In this document: piece after piece, positions 17,884 through 25,022 of the stretch
How the letters are laid out: every line of letters begins with the position of its first letter
How positions within the stretch are numbered: the stretch's first letter is position 1
Source: GCA-003244245 sp050699955
GTDB lineage: Bacteria > Actinomycetota > Actinomycetes > Mycobacteriales > Pseudonocardiaceae
Reading direction: 5' to 3'
DNA length: 64,000 bases
Assembly (NCBI GenBank): GCA_050699955.1
Contig: JBOHGD010000010.1
Location: 1 to 64,000 of the forward strand
Translations under genes and position numbers: made by a program
The notes under the pieces: generated by a model
Seen by the model: only the letters and a program-made list of their open reading frames with translations
Told to the model about the DNA's origin: nothing
Database searches by the model: none

Positions 17884-17933
17884 TTGACACTACTCCCGAC
17901 GGGAGTACTCTCCGAATAGTCCCGTCGGGAGTA
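17884..17933 (+). promoter_or_regulatory. Promoter overlapped by twin PadR-type palindromes (site 1)
   Basis: TTGACA (17884-17889) and TACTCT (17906-17911) are 16 bases apart and point toward the secreted-protein gene at 18174. The spacer is filled by the palindrome TACTCCCGACGGGAGTA (17891-17907); a second, TAGTCCCGTCGGGAGTA (17917-17933), sits 26 bases further, centre to centre. Binding would block RNA polymerase. The divergent PadR gene begins right beside it. The regulator assignment is inference from position. Confidence 0.75.
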
Positions 17934-18173
17934 GGGGAGGAGTGTGACACGGGTGAAACGGGGGACAATGGCCGTGCGCCACTGATGGGGAGACGACCGG
18001 TATCACCGGATCGACATTCAGGCCGGGACGGGCTCATCAAACGTGGGTACGTATCCAAGAGTAGGGAATCCGGCGGGGGTCGGCGGGATATGGGGAGACA
18101 AGCACCCGGCCCGCAGCCTCAGTTCTGTCCGGTTACACGTGGCAGCTAGAAGGACGAAGACAGAGGAGTAGCG

Positions 18174-18542
18174 ATGCTGAAGAAGGTGGCCCGCGGCGGT
18201 ACACTCGCAACGCTGGTCGGGGTGATGGCAATGGCCGCTGCCGTAGTAGTCCCATCGGTGGCATGGGCAGATTCCGGACCGGTGAGCACTACGGGTGCCA
18301 GTGCGTCTTTCAAGTCCTACGGCGATTCCTTCACGATTAAGGACACCGCCTGTGACTCCCATTCCGTTTACGTCGAGTACCAGGGCCCGAGTTCGGGGCG
18401 GATCGACAATGGCGGTGGCTGCGGGAGCGTCCTGCACGTTCGGAGGAATCAGCCGGAAAACCAGTCCATCCGTTACCGAGCTTGCGTGAACATCCAAAGG
18501 GACTTCGACAGATGCTCATCCTGGCAATATGATCACAGCTGA
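18174..18542 (+). CDS. Small secreted cysteine-containing protein A
   Basis: 122 residues from ATG 18174 with GAGGAG 6 bases upstream. A Sec signal peptide (KK, hydrophobic LATLVGVMAMAAAVVVPSV, cleavage near AWA-DS, about residue 33) leaves a mature protein of about 89 residues with four Cys, enough for two disulfides, and no known domain that I can name. A perfect-stem terminator follows at 18573. The promoter lies at 17884 under the PadR-type operator, with a leader of about 250 bases. Function unknown; an extracellular or wall role is likely. Confidence 0.75.
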   Translation: MLKKVARGGTLATLVGVMAMAAAVVVPSVAWADSGPVSTTGASASFKSYGDSFTIKDTACDSHSVYVEYQGPSSGRIDNGGGCGSVLHVRRNQPENQSIRYRACVNIQRDFDRCSSWQYDHS

Positions 18543-18572
18543 CGCGCCGATTTAGCCCGGAATTTATACGGA

Positions 18573-18608
18573 CAGTATCGCACCCGAGGATTCTCGGGTG
18601 CGATACTG
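18573..18608 (+). terminator. Rho-independent-type hairpin after secreted protein A
   Basis: A perfect 16-bp stem, CAGTATCGCACCCGAG (18573-18588) with its complement at 18593-18608, loop GATT. It lies 30 bases after the stop at 18542. There is no long T-run, as is usual for actinomycete hairpin terminators. Confidence 0.85.
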
Positions 18609-18793
18609 GACAAGCTCGGGCACCGAGATCGGTTGCTCGGAATCCTCCTAGGTGCCATGGCAGGGTTGGTACTCCAGTCACCCGTCCACATTGTGAGACG
18701 GCTGCCTCGACGCTCAGCGCGAGATCACTGTGACGCTGAGCTCCGAGGCCTGGTCCGGCGGTGTGGGGCGTGCTACGTTCACCTGTGACTGGC

Positions 18794-18816
18794 TGACCAT
18801 ATTTGAAATCTGGTCA
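18794..18816. promoter_or_regulatory. Candidate TetR operator
   Basis: A 23-bp imperfect palindrome with outer arms TGACCA (18794-18799) and TGGTCA (18811-18816) and inner ATTT/AAAT; only two symmetric positions mismatch apart from the centre. It is AT-rich in an otherwise GC-rich gap and lies 24 bases before the TetR start at 18840, the usual position of an autoregulatory site. Confidence 0.6.
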
Positions 18817-18839
18817 TCGGCTCAACGCAGGAGCAGGAT

Positions 18840-19544
18840 GTGTCCGAACTCCGGAACCAGGCCACCGACCGGGCCGATCGGATCCTCGACGCCGCGGGTG
18901 CGCTGCTCCTGCGGCTCGGCTACCGGAAGGTGACCATCCAGGACATCGCCGAGCAGGCCGGTATCGGCAAGGGCACGGTCTACCTGCACTGGCGCACCAG
19001 GGAGCAGCTGTTCCAAGCCCTGATGCTGCGCGAGTCAATCGGCCTGGTCGAGGAGCTCCTGGACCGGCTGCGGGAAGACCCTGCCGAGATCATCCCGCAC
19101 CGCTTCGTGCCGGCCTCATTCCTGGCCACGCTCCGCAGGCCGCTGATCGTCGCCCTGCTCACCGGCGACACCGAACTACTCGGCAGGCTCATGGACACTC
19201 CGCTGCGCAGCCAGGAACTGCTGGCCGGCGAGCGCTTCTTCGCCCTGATGACCCGTCACCGCCTGCTCCGGGACGACGTCCCGAACCTCGCCTACGCGAT
19301 GCAGGCCGCGACGACCGGCTTCTACCTGATCGACAACCTGAACGCGGACGTCGCCGACCTCGACCGGCAGGCCAAGGCCGACGCCCTCGCGCACACCATC
19401 CGGCACGCCTTCGAACCGGCCGCAGAACCCGACCCCGCGGTGGTAGCCGCGACCGCATCCGAGCTCAGCGCGGTGTTCGAGGACCTGATCGCGAGCTACC
19501 GCACCTGGATCTACTCGCACGCGCAGGCACCGGAGTCCGGCTGA
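18840..19544 (+). CDS. TetR-family regulator
   Basis: 234 residues from GTG 18840 with CAGGAG upstream; an ATG at 18838 is out of frame. The N-terminal helix-turn-helix is classical: ADRILDAAGALLLRLGYRKV then IQDIAEQAGIGKGTVYLHWRTREQLF (residues about 10-55). The C-terminal helical ligand domain is unassigned. A cytochrome P450 gene starts 33 bases downstream, so they likely form one unit that responds to the P450 substrate or product. A palindrome at 18794-18816 is its probable operator. Confidence 0.88.
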   Translation: MSELRNQATDRADRILDAAGALLLRLGYRKVTIQDIAEQAGIGKGTVYLHWRTREQLFQALMLRESIGLVEELLDRLREDPAEIIPHRFVPASFLATLRRPLIVALLTGDTELLGRLMDTPLRSQELLAGERFFALMTRHRLLRDDVPNLAYAMQAATTGFYLIDNLNADVADLDRQAKADALAHTIRHAFEPAAEPDPAVVAATASELSAVFEDLIASYRTWIYSHAQAPESG

Positions 19545-19577
19545 TCCCGGGCTCCTCCGATGAGAAGGGGGCACGCC

Positions 19578-20768
19578 ATGACCATCTTCGCCGACACCTG
19601 GGGCATCCACGAACAGCAGTTCTGGCTGCGCGGCCGGCAACCGGACCAGCCGGTTCGGTTCGACCCCGATCTCGGGATGTGGCACGTCTACGGCCACCAG
19701 GAGGCGCTGAAGATCCTCAGCGACCCCGCCACGTTCTCCTCGGACACCAGCCGCCTACTCCCGGATGTGGATGTTCCCGCCGAGGGCTCGCTGGTGCAGA
19801 TGGACCCGCCGGCGCACCGGAAGCTCCGCAAGCTCGTCAGCCACGCCTTCACCCCGAAGGTGGTCGCAGACCTCGAACCACGGATCGCCGGCCTGACCAG
19901 GGAGCTGCTCGACGCGGTGGCCGGGCGGGACCGGATGGAGCTGGTGACCGACCTCGCCTATCCGCTGCCGGTCATCGTCATCGCCGAGCTGCTGGGGGTG
20001 CCCAGCAGCGACCGGCATCTGTTCAAGCAGTGGGTCGACAAGATGCTGCAGAACTCCGAGCAGTTCTCCCTCGTCGATCGCAGCGAGGAGCAGGAGCGCG
20101 CCATGGAGCTCGCCCTCGAACAGAACAAGCACCTGACCGACTACCTCGGTGAACACGCCGCCGAGCGCAGGCGCCAGCCTCGTGAGGACCTGCTCACCAA
20201 GCTCGTCGAGGCCGAAGTGGACGGTGAACGCCTCAGCACGGTCGAGGTGGTGAACTTCGCGAACCTCCTGCTGCTCGCCGGGCACATCACCACCACGATG
20301 TTGCTGGGCAACACGATCCTGTGCCTGGACGCGCATCCGGAGCAGTTCGCCCGCGCCCGCGCGGACTCCTCGACGCTGCCCGCCGTGATCGAGGAGTCGC
20401 TGCGCTTTCTCAGCCCGTTCGCCACGCTCGGACGGGCCACCAACAGCGACGTCGAGATCGGCGGGACGCGGATACCTGCCGATCAGCTGCTCATGGTGTG
20501 GATCGCGGCGGCCAACCGGGACGCGCGCCAGTTCACCGATCCGGACGTGTTCGACCCGACCCGTGACCCGAACCCGCACCTCGCCTTGGGGCGCGGAATC
20601 CACTTCTGCCTCGGCGCGCCGCTGGCGCGGCTGGAAGGCCGGGTTGCGTTGAACCTCCTGCTGGACCGGTTCCCGGACCTGCGCACCGACCCGCAGGAGC
20701 CGCCGGAGTTCATCCCCAGCCCGAACATGACCGGCGTGCGGAAGCTGCCGTTATTGCTGCACCCGTGA
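19578..20768 (+). CDS. Cytochrome P450, CYP107-like
   Basis: 396 residues from ATG 19578, which has a GAGAAGGGGG ribosome site; an ATG 18 bases upstream is less likely. Soluble bacterial P450 acting with ferredoxin partners not found nearby. The ExxR motif is E273-x-x-R276, the PERF-like region RDPNPHLALGRG precedes the heme loop, and the heme thiolate is Cys344 in GRGIHFCLGAPLAR (the first residue of the motif is Leu where Phe is usual). In the oxygen-binding helix I the sequence is AGHITT (234-239), so the usual acidic residue before Thr is Ile. Substrate unknown; pairing with TetR suggests an inducible oxidation. Confidence 0.92.
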   Translation: MTIFADTWGIHEQQFWLRGRQPDQPVRFDPDLGMWHVYGHQEALKILSDPATFSSDTSRLLPDVDVPAEGSLVQMDPPAHRKLRKLVSHAFTPKVVADLEPRIAGLTRELLDAVAGRDRMELVTDLAYPLPVIVIAELLGVPSSDRHLFKQWVDKMLQNSEQFSLVDRSEEQERAMELALEQNKHLTDYLGEHAAERRRQPREDLLTKLVEAEVDGERLSTVEVVNFANLLLLAGHITTTMLLGNTILCLDAHPEQFARARADSSTLPAVIEESLRFLSPFATLGRATNSDVEIGGTRIPADQLLMVWIAAANRDARQFTDPDVFDPTRDPNPHLALGRGIHFCLGAPLARLEGRVALNLLLDRFPDLRTDPQEPPEFIPSPNMTGVRKLPLLLHP

Positions 20769-20852
20769 GATGGGTCCACCGCTGTCACACTCCGGCACCC
20801 GCGATCGTCCTGTGTGTAAGACCCGACGCAGGAGACGCAGGAGGTGCAGACG

Positions 20853-21221
20853 ATGAATGTCGCGCTGTGGATCGGCCAGGGCGTCCTGGCAGCTCTCTTC
20901 GCTGTTTCCGGTGCGCTCAAGTCAGCGCAGTCCAAAGAGCGAATGCTCGCGACGGGGCAGACCGGAGTTCGAGACGTCCCCCTGCCTGCGATCCGACTGG
21001 TCGCGGCTTGTGAGCTGCTGGCGGTCATCGGGTTGCTGGTCCCTCAGGCGACCGGGATCGTCCCGGTGCTCACACCGCTGGCCGCACTGGGCCTGGCCGT
21101 GGTCATGGTCGGGGCCGCAGCCGCACACGCCCGGCTGCGGGAACCACGCACCGTCGCGGTCAACGCCGTGATCCTGCTGGTCTGCCTGGCGGTCGCGGTC
21201 GGCCGGTTCGCCGGAGCCTGA
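20853..21221 (+). CDS. DoxX-like small membrane protein
   Basis: 122 residues from ATG 20853 with AGGAGG 9 bases upstream; GTG 20844 would add three residues. Four predicted membrane helices: WIGQGVLAALFAVSGALK, AIRLVAACELLAVIGLLVP, LTPLAALGLAVVMVGAAAAH and NAVILLVCLAVAVGRFAG. This layout and the SGxxK segment match the DoxX/DoxX-like family, often linked to redox stress or quinone use. It is 84 bases after the P450 and may be co-transcribed. Confidence 0.8.
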   Translation: MNVALWIGQGVLAALFAVSGALKSAQSKERMLATGQTGVRDVPLPAIRLVAACELLAVIGLLVPQATGIVPVLTPLAALGLAVVMVGAAAAHARLREPRTVAVNAVILLVCLAVAVGRFAGA

Positions 21222-21251
21222 ACTCCGGACGCACCAGGTTCTGGCACGGCC

Positions 21252-21284
21252 TGGTAGTCGTCAGCTCACGGAGAGTCCGGCCAT
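21252..21284 (-). pseudogene. Relic of the PadR gene 5' end
   Basis: About 33 bases starting at ATG 21284 match the first codons of the PadR gene (17880 downward; RELTTT is still readable in a shifted frame), then similarity stops. A frameshift breaks the reading frame within a few codons. It is joined to a second copy of the PadR operator/promoter, so roughly 95 bp of the 17.85-17.94 kb region were duplicated here (21254-21347). Confidence 0.7.
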
Positions 21285-21287
21285 GTC

Positions 21288-21339
21288 TTGACAGTACTCC
21301 CGACGGGAGTAGAATTTCCGAGTAGTCGCGTCGGGAGTA
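21288..21339 (+). promoter_or_regulatory. Promoter overlapped by twin PadR-type palindromes (site 2)
   Basis: TTGACA (21288-21293) and TAGAAT (21310-21315) with a 16-base spacer form a near-consensus promoter pointing to secreted protein B. TACTCCCGACGGGAGTA (21295-21311) fills the spacer and is identical to site 1; TAGTCGCGTCGGGAGTA (21323-21339) is the second palindrome, 28 bases on. The shared sites predict that the PadR protein at 17185-17880 controls both secreted proteins. Confidence 0.75.
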
Positions 21340-21354
21340 GGGAGGAGAGGGGCA

Positions 21355-21396
21355 ATGCGTGCGGGGGGAACCCGCGCAGGCCGGCTCTCGCTCTGA
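21355..21396 (+). CDS. Possible 13-codon leader peptide
   Basis: ATG 21355 follows GGAGGAGAGG closely and the frame closes with TGA at 21394, encoding an Arg/Gly-rich 13-mer. It sits in the leader of secreted protein B. The strong ribosome site is the only support; it may be chance. Confidence 0.25.
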   Translation: MRAGGTRAGRLSL

Positions 21397-21467
21397 TACG
21401 CCGTGATCGACGCGGACGGGGAGACGTGCCACCCGGAATGGCGCGGAAAGAATCAGGGGGAACTGTC

Positions 21468-21929
21468 ATGCCAATTCGCTCCCAGCTCGTCACCGCACTC
21501 ACTGTTGGATTGCTCGCCGCCGGAGGGCTCACCGCAGGCGCAGGCGCCGCACCATTCGCCTCCGCGGACACAGTCCGTCTTGCCAGCGGATGCGCCGGAC
21601 CCGTCTGCGGGACGATCCGTAACAACACCGACACGCACATCGCCGTCTGTAAGAACTGGTACGGGTCGGGCAACGACCAGACATACCCGGACCACGGTTG
21701 CCGGAGCAGCGAAGTCGCCTATGTGAAACCGCACAGCACCTATGGCTTCCCGCAGTTCACCGATGTCGACGCGTTCTACATCGCCCCTGGAACCAGCTAC
21801 ACCGGCTACTGGGTGGATGGCGTCCGCCACCCTGGCACCCAACACAACATGACCTGGAGACACGTCAACCAGGGCTGGTGGAAGTTCACCACCAACGTCA
21901 TCGTCACAATCAACTCGAAGAGCGGCTGA
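21468..21929 (+). CDS. Small secreted cysteine-containing protein B
   Basis: 153 residues from ATG 21468. Sec signal peptide (RSQLVTALTVGLLAAGGLTAGAGA, cleavage near ASA-DT, about 35), then a mature protein of about 118 residues with four Cys in its first third and many aromatic residues (WVDGVRHPG, WWKFTTN). No family recognised and not similar in sequence to secreted protein A, although both lie under the same operator type. Expected to be extracellular. The leader begins at the promoter at 21288. Confidence 0.75.
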   Translation: MPIRSQLVTALTVGLLAAGGLTAGAGAAPFASADTVRLASGCAGPVCGTIRNNTDTHIAVCKNWYGSGNDQTYPDHGCRSSEVAYVKPHSTYGFPQFTDVDAFYIAPGTSYTGYWVDGVRHPGTQHNMTWRHVNQGWWKFTTNVIVTINSKSG

Positions 21930-22000
21930 CCAGCACGCGGGACACCCGACATATTCTGCGGGCAGGTAGGTGATCAATGGGCCGGCGCCCGGACGCGCGC

Positions 22001-22516
22001 TCAGCAGTCAAACACCGACCAGCAGATGTCGTTCCGCAACCGCTGGTCGTCAAGTACGAGCTCGCGAATCGCGTCCGGGAGCTGGTCACGCTGCCACTGG
22101 CACTCGAGTCGCCCGGCGGCCACTCCCTCGCCTTCCGGTGCAGCAGCACGTGCGGCCTTGATCGCATAGGCGGCCGCACCGAGCTCGTGCGCGGCGACGT
22201 GAGCGACGGCCCCGGCCTGGCCAGCAGCGTACGCGGCATGCCGCGGCGCCCCACGCAGGTCTCTGGCCGCGCCCATTGCATGGCCGCCCGCCGCGCGAGC
22301 CCGGGTCATTCTGACCTCGCCACGCACCCAGGCGCGGGCATGCTCGATCGCCTGACGCGGCCGAGGGTCCTCAGGCTGAGCCGACTCAAAGAGGACAAGG
22401 ACGTGCTCCGCGCACGAGGCCGCCCAAAGAGCGAGGAGATGGTGATCCGAATCAGTGAGGGTCCCACCGCGGCGGATCGTCACGAAGCGAGGGTCCCGGA
22501 CCTTCGGGAGGATCAT
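22001..22516 (-). CDS. Imm5-like putative immunity protein
   Basis: 171 residues from ATG 22516, chosen because GAAGGAG lies 8 bases upstream (an ATG at 22540 is the alternative). Nearly all helical and very Ala/His-rich: ALWAASCAEHVLVLFE, RPRQAIEHARAWVRGE, AAYAAGQAGAVAHVAAHELGAAAYAIKAA. This pattern is that of the actinobacterial family annotated as putative immunity protein (Imm5). No polymorphic toxin or secretion gene adjoins it, so immunity against a partner is unproven here. Divergent from the DUF433 antitoxin gene over 298 bases. Confidence 0.6.
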   Translation of the reverse strand: MILPKVRDPRFVTIRRGGTLTDSDHHLLALWAASCAEHVLVLFESAQPEDPRPRQAIEHARAWVRGEVRMTRARAAGGHAMGAARDLRGAPRHAAYAAGQAGAVAHVAAHELGAAAYAIKAARAAAPEGEGVAAGRLECQWQRDQLPDAIRELVLDDQRLRNDICWSVFDC

Positions 22517-22814
22517 GGTTGGCACTCCTTCTGCTTGCATCGCCCAACACCCAAGGGCGCGCAGGCAAGATCACTGGGCGCTCGGCTCGCTGGGGCGTCA
22601 GCGGGGGTTCGGCTTGCGGGCGGACTCTCGCGCGTCATCGATAGGGGCTTCGAGGCGAAGCTCGGCGTAGGCTCGCGTTCGCATCGGTGGGGGGCTGTCA
22701 GTGCGCTCGCGCGCAGGTAGACCACGCGGACCGCCGCGCGGATCACCGGTCCCGTCACCGGTGTTCTGTCGGCCGCATGTGCCAGGATGGTGCACCTAAC
22801 GAAGGGAGAGCGGT

Positions 22815-23462
22815 GTGCCGATCGACAAATACCATGACGCGCTGCTGACTCCCAAGGAGACAGCCCGCCATCTGCAGCTTCCCCCCTCGACGCTGAGCTA
22901 CTGGCTGAGGGAGCAGGCGGCAGGTGAAGCGCTGGTGCACCGAGTGCCACCTACCAAGCGCGGGTGGCCGTCAGTTCCGTTCATCGCCGTTATTGAGGCG
23001 TACGTCCTGCGTTCCCTGCGGGAGCTGGGGCTGTCCAAGAAGAAGATCCGCGATGCTGCGGCCGCAGTGCGGCTCGAGTTCAACACCTCCTATGGTCTGG
23101 CTACCCGGAGAATAGCGACGGACGGCATCGACATCTTCGTTAGCTACGCGGACGACGACCTCGTCCGCGCACACGACGGGCAGATACCAATCCGCGAGAT
23201 CATCGACGAGCATCTTCGGTACATCACCTGGGATGACGCGGACGGATCACCCATGAGACTCACTCTTCGGCAGTACCCCGGCGTCGCACCCGTGGTCATC
23301 GACCCCCGGTTCGGTTGGGGATCGCCGGTGATCACCACCAACAACGTCCAGGTCGACATGGTGGTGCAGCTGTGGCGTGCCGGCGAGTCTCTCGATGCGG
23401 TAGCGGAGGAGTACGGACTCACCCGAGATGTCGCCGAAGCGATCTGCCGCATCGCAGCCTGA
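22815..23462 (+). CDS. MerR-like HTH plus DUF433 antitoxin
   Basis: 215 residues from GTG 22815 with GAAGGGAG upstream. The N-terminal helix-turn-helix (LLTPKETARHLQLPPSTLSYWL) resembles MerR-like DNA binders; the C-terminal 60 residues (YPGVAPVVIDPRFGWGSPVITT ... AEEYGLTRDVAEAICRIA) match DUF433, a family found as antitoxins beside PIN-like nucleases. It should bind its own promoter and a toxin. The toxin frame begins inside its 3' end (23428) but is truncated. Confidence 0.75.
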   Translation: MPIDKYHDALLTPKETARHLQLPPSTLSYWLREQAAGEALVHRVPPTKRGWPSVPFIAVIEAYVLRSLRELGLSKKKIRDAAAAVRLEFNTSYGLATRRIATDGIDIFVSYADDDLVRAHDGQIPIREIIDEHLRYITWDDADGSPMRLTLRQYPGVAPVVIDPRFGWGSPVITTNNVQVDMVVQLWRAGESLDAVAEEYGLTRDVAEAICRIAA

Positions 23463-23565
23463 GTTCTTCGTGGATCGGTCTCTGGGCCCCTCCACGACAG
23501 CCCATTTGCGTCGGCTCCGCTGGATAGTTCAGGCTTCACAGCCGACGAGCTGGCGACGATGCTAG
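23428..23565 (+). pseudogene. Truncated PIN-like (DUF5615-type) toxin
   Basis: In the frame overlapping the antitoxin end, ATG 23428 starts a 45-codon frame whose first part, MSPKRSAASQPEFFVDRSLG, followed by HLRRLRW, matches the start of toxins that accompany DUF433 proteins; the FFVDRSLG strand holds the first catalytic Asp. The frame stops at TAG 23563, whereas intact relatives are about 110-150 residues. The rest of the nuclease is absent, so this toxin should be dead and the antitoxin is an orphan. Confidence 0.65.
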
Positions 23566-23696
23566 ACGGCTTCGAGACGCCACACGGCTACGTACTCATC
23601 GACAAACGCGAGAACTGGGCGCGTGTGTGTGACCAGCTCACCCAGGCGCCCGCAGTGCGCGAGCTCGTCGTGCAGGGTCCTGCCCAGATATCCTGA
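23523..23696 (+). pseudogene. Coding-like 3' remnant of unknown gene
   Basis: In the antitoxin frame but after its stop, the sequence reads as protein (DSSGFTADELATMLDG, GYVLIDKRENWARVCDQ, AVRELVVQGP) down to TGA 23694. It has codon bias like a gene but no good start. It does not look like the toxin's missing part, so it may be the tail of another gene joined here by deletion. Confidence 0.35.
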
Positions 23697-23815
23697 CCGG
23701 CCCCAATATTCCCGAAACAGTGGGGGCGTTCACGCGGCGGCCGGTGTTGGAGTCGGAGCCCGTGTTTGACTAGTCAGCCGAATTTTGTTGCGGTAGCGGG
23801 CCTACGCACGCCGAG

Positions 23816-24283
23816 TCAGCTGGGTACGCTGGCCGCGACTGGCTGCGGGGTCCAGCCGTGGACGCTGAACGGGACGCCGGTGCGGTAGGCGTGGATGCCC
23901 GCGGCTGGGTAGTCGATGAGCCTCTCGGGTAGGGCATCGAGACAGAACCAGGACACGGCGGAGCATTTGTCGGGTTCTCGGTTGGTGGGCTCACCGACCC
24001 AGCGGCGGGTTTCGAAGAACAGCCCGAGGCGAGGTTCGGGTCCGGAGCCGTTGACGTGCAGGGTGTGCACGTGCCGCAGGTCGTCCGGTTCGATGAGGAC
24101 GCCGACCTCTTCGTCGGCTTCCCGGGCGGCCGCGTGCAGCGCGGACTCGCCCGCGTCGAGTTTGCCCGAGGGCAGGTGCCAGAGTCCGTTGAAGAGCGGG
24201 TTGGTGTCGCGGCGTCGGGTCAGCAACACTTGGCCGTCGCGCACGAGCAGCAGATGAACGTCGATCAGGTGGCGGTCGGCCAT
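23816..24283 (-). CDS. Nudix hydrolase A
   Basis: 155 residues from ATG 24283 with GAGGGA 9 bases upstream. The Nudix box is complete: GKLDAGESALHAAAREADEEVGV, fitting GX5EX7REUXEEXGU (written here in shortened form; Gly about 40, READEE about 54-59). Such enzymes split nucleoside diphosphates linked to another group, including modified NTPs. It is the last gene of a minus-strand run with thymidylate kinase, radical SAM and DNA-glycosylase-like genes (82-base gap to tmk), which favours a modified nucleotide as substrate; this is inference. Confidence 0.88.
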   Translation of the reverse strand: MADRHLIDVHLLLVRDGQVLLTRRRDTNPLFNGLWHLPSGKLDAGESALHAAAREADEEVGVLIEPDDLRHVHTLHVNGSGPEPRLGLFFETRRWVGEPTNREPDKCSAVSWFCLDALPERLIDYPAAGIHAYRTGVPFSVHGWTPQPVAASVPS

Positions 24284-24365
24284 CGGCAGGTGTCCCTCGC
24301 AGGCGCCATCAGCGGTCGGGCCAGCGCAGCTCGCTCCGATTCCCTTCGTCTGGACGCGGCGGAGC

Positions 24366-25022
24366 CTACGCGGTGGCGGACTCGGCGTGTGGGAGACCGG
24401 TCAGCTGGGCGATTCGCCCGGCGATCACCGCAGTGACCCGCTCGGCGGGGTTGCGGGTGGTGTCGATCGTGAGGAGCGTCCAGCCGTGTTCGGCCAAGCA
24501 GCGGGTGGTGTCGCGGTAGAGGTCGGCTTCGGCGCGGGAGGTGACGAGGCCGGTTTCGAAGCGGCTGTGTGCGCCCCGCCGGCCTATCCGGTGGGCGGTG
24601 ACGGCCGGGTCTGCGGTGAGGATAACCGCGAGGTCCGGGGTGTCGGCGGCGGCGTTGAGCCCTTCGATGAACTCGATCGGCACTCCGTCCATGCGTTGCA
24701 GCACGTAGGAGGAGGCGACGTAGCGGTCGCAGAGCACGATCCGCCCGGCGGCCAGCTGTGGGCGGATCTCGGTGGCCAGATGGTGGTAGCGGTCGGCGGC
24801 AACCAAGCACGCGAGTGCGTGCCCGCGATAGGTGTCGGTGCCGTGGCGGGCGATCTCACCCAGCTGAGCTCGGGAAGGCTGGGAGGTGGTGTGCACCGTG
24901 TAGCCCTGCGCGGCGAGGTGCTGGCGCAGGTGCCGGGTGGTGGTCGACTTGCCCGCACCGCCCAGGCCGTCGAGGGTGACGAACACCCCGCGATGGCCCG
25001 TGGACATGCTGGTGGCGGTCAT
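24366..25022 (-). CDS. tmk: Thymidylate kinase-like protein
   Basis: 218 residues from ATG 25022, overlapping the radical SAM stop by ATGA. P-loop LDGLGGAGKST (17-27), the DRYVASSYVLQ motif of dTMP kinases that binds the nucleotide base and phosphate, and a lid region RRGAHSRFETGL. It transfers phosphate from ATP to dTMP or a related nucleotide. Position inside an operon with base-processing enzymes, rather than next to housekeeping DNA genes, suggests a specialised paralogue, perhaps for a modified pyrimidine nucleotide. Symbol given for family only. Confidence 0.82.
   Translation of the reverse strand: MTATSMSTGHRGVFVTLDGLGGAGKSTTTRHLRQHLAAQGYTVHTTSQPSRAQLGEIARHGTDTYRGHALACLVAADRYHHLATEIRPQLAAGRIVLCDRYVASSYVLQRMDGVPIEFIEGLNAAADTPDLAVILTADPAVTAHRIGRRGAHSRFETGLVTSRAEADLYRDTTRCLAEHGWTLLTIDTTRNPAERVTAVIAGRIAQLTGLPHAESATA

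Noticed and set aside
17838..18149. 103-codon plus-strand frame through the PadR operator
   Set aside because: It runs through the promoter and operator, has no ribosome site, and its composition is not coding-like.
22513..22950. 145-codon minus-strand frame upstream of the Imm5-like gene
   Set aside because: Overlaps the antitoxin start and the promoter gap, with Ala/Pro/Ser low-complexity content and no family match.
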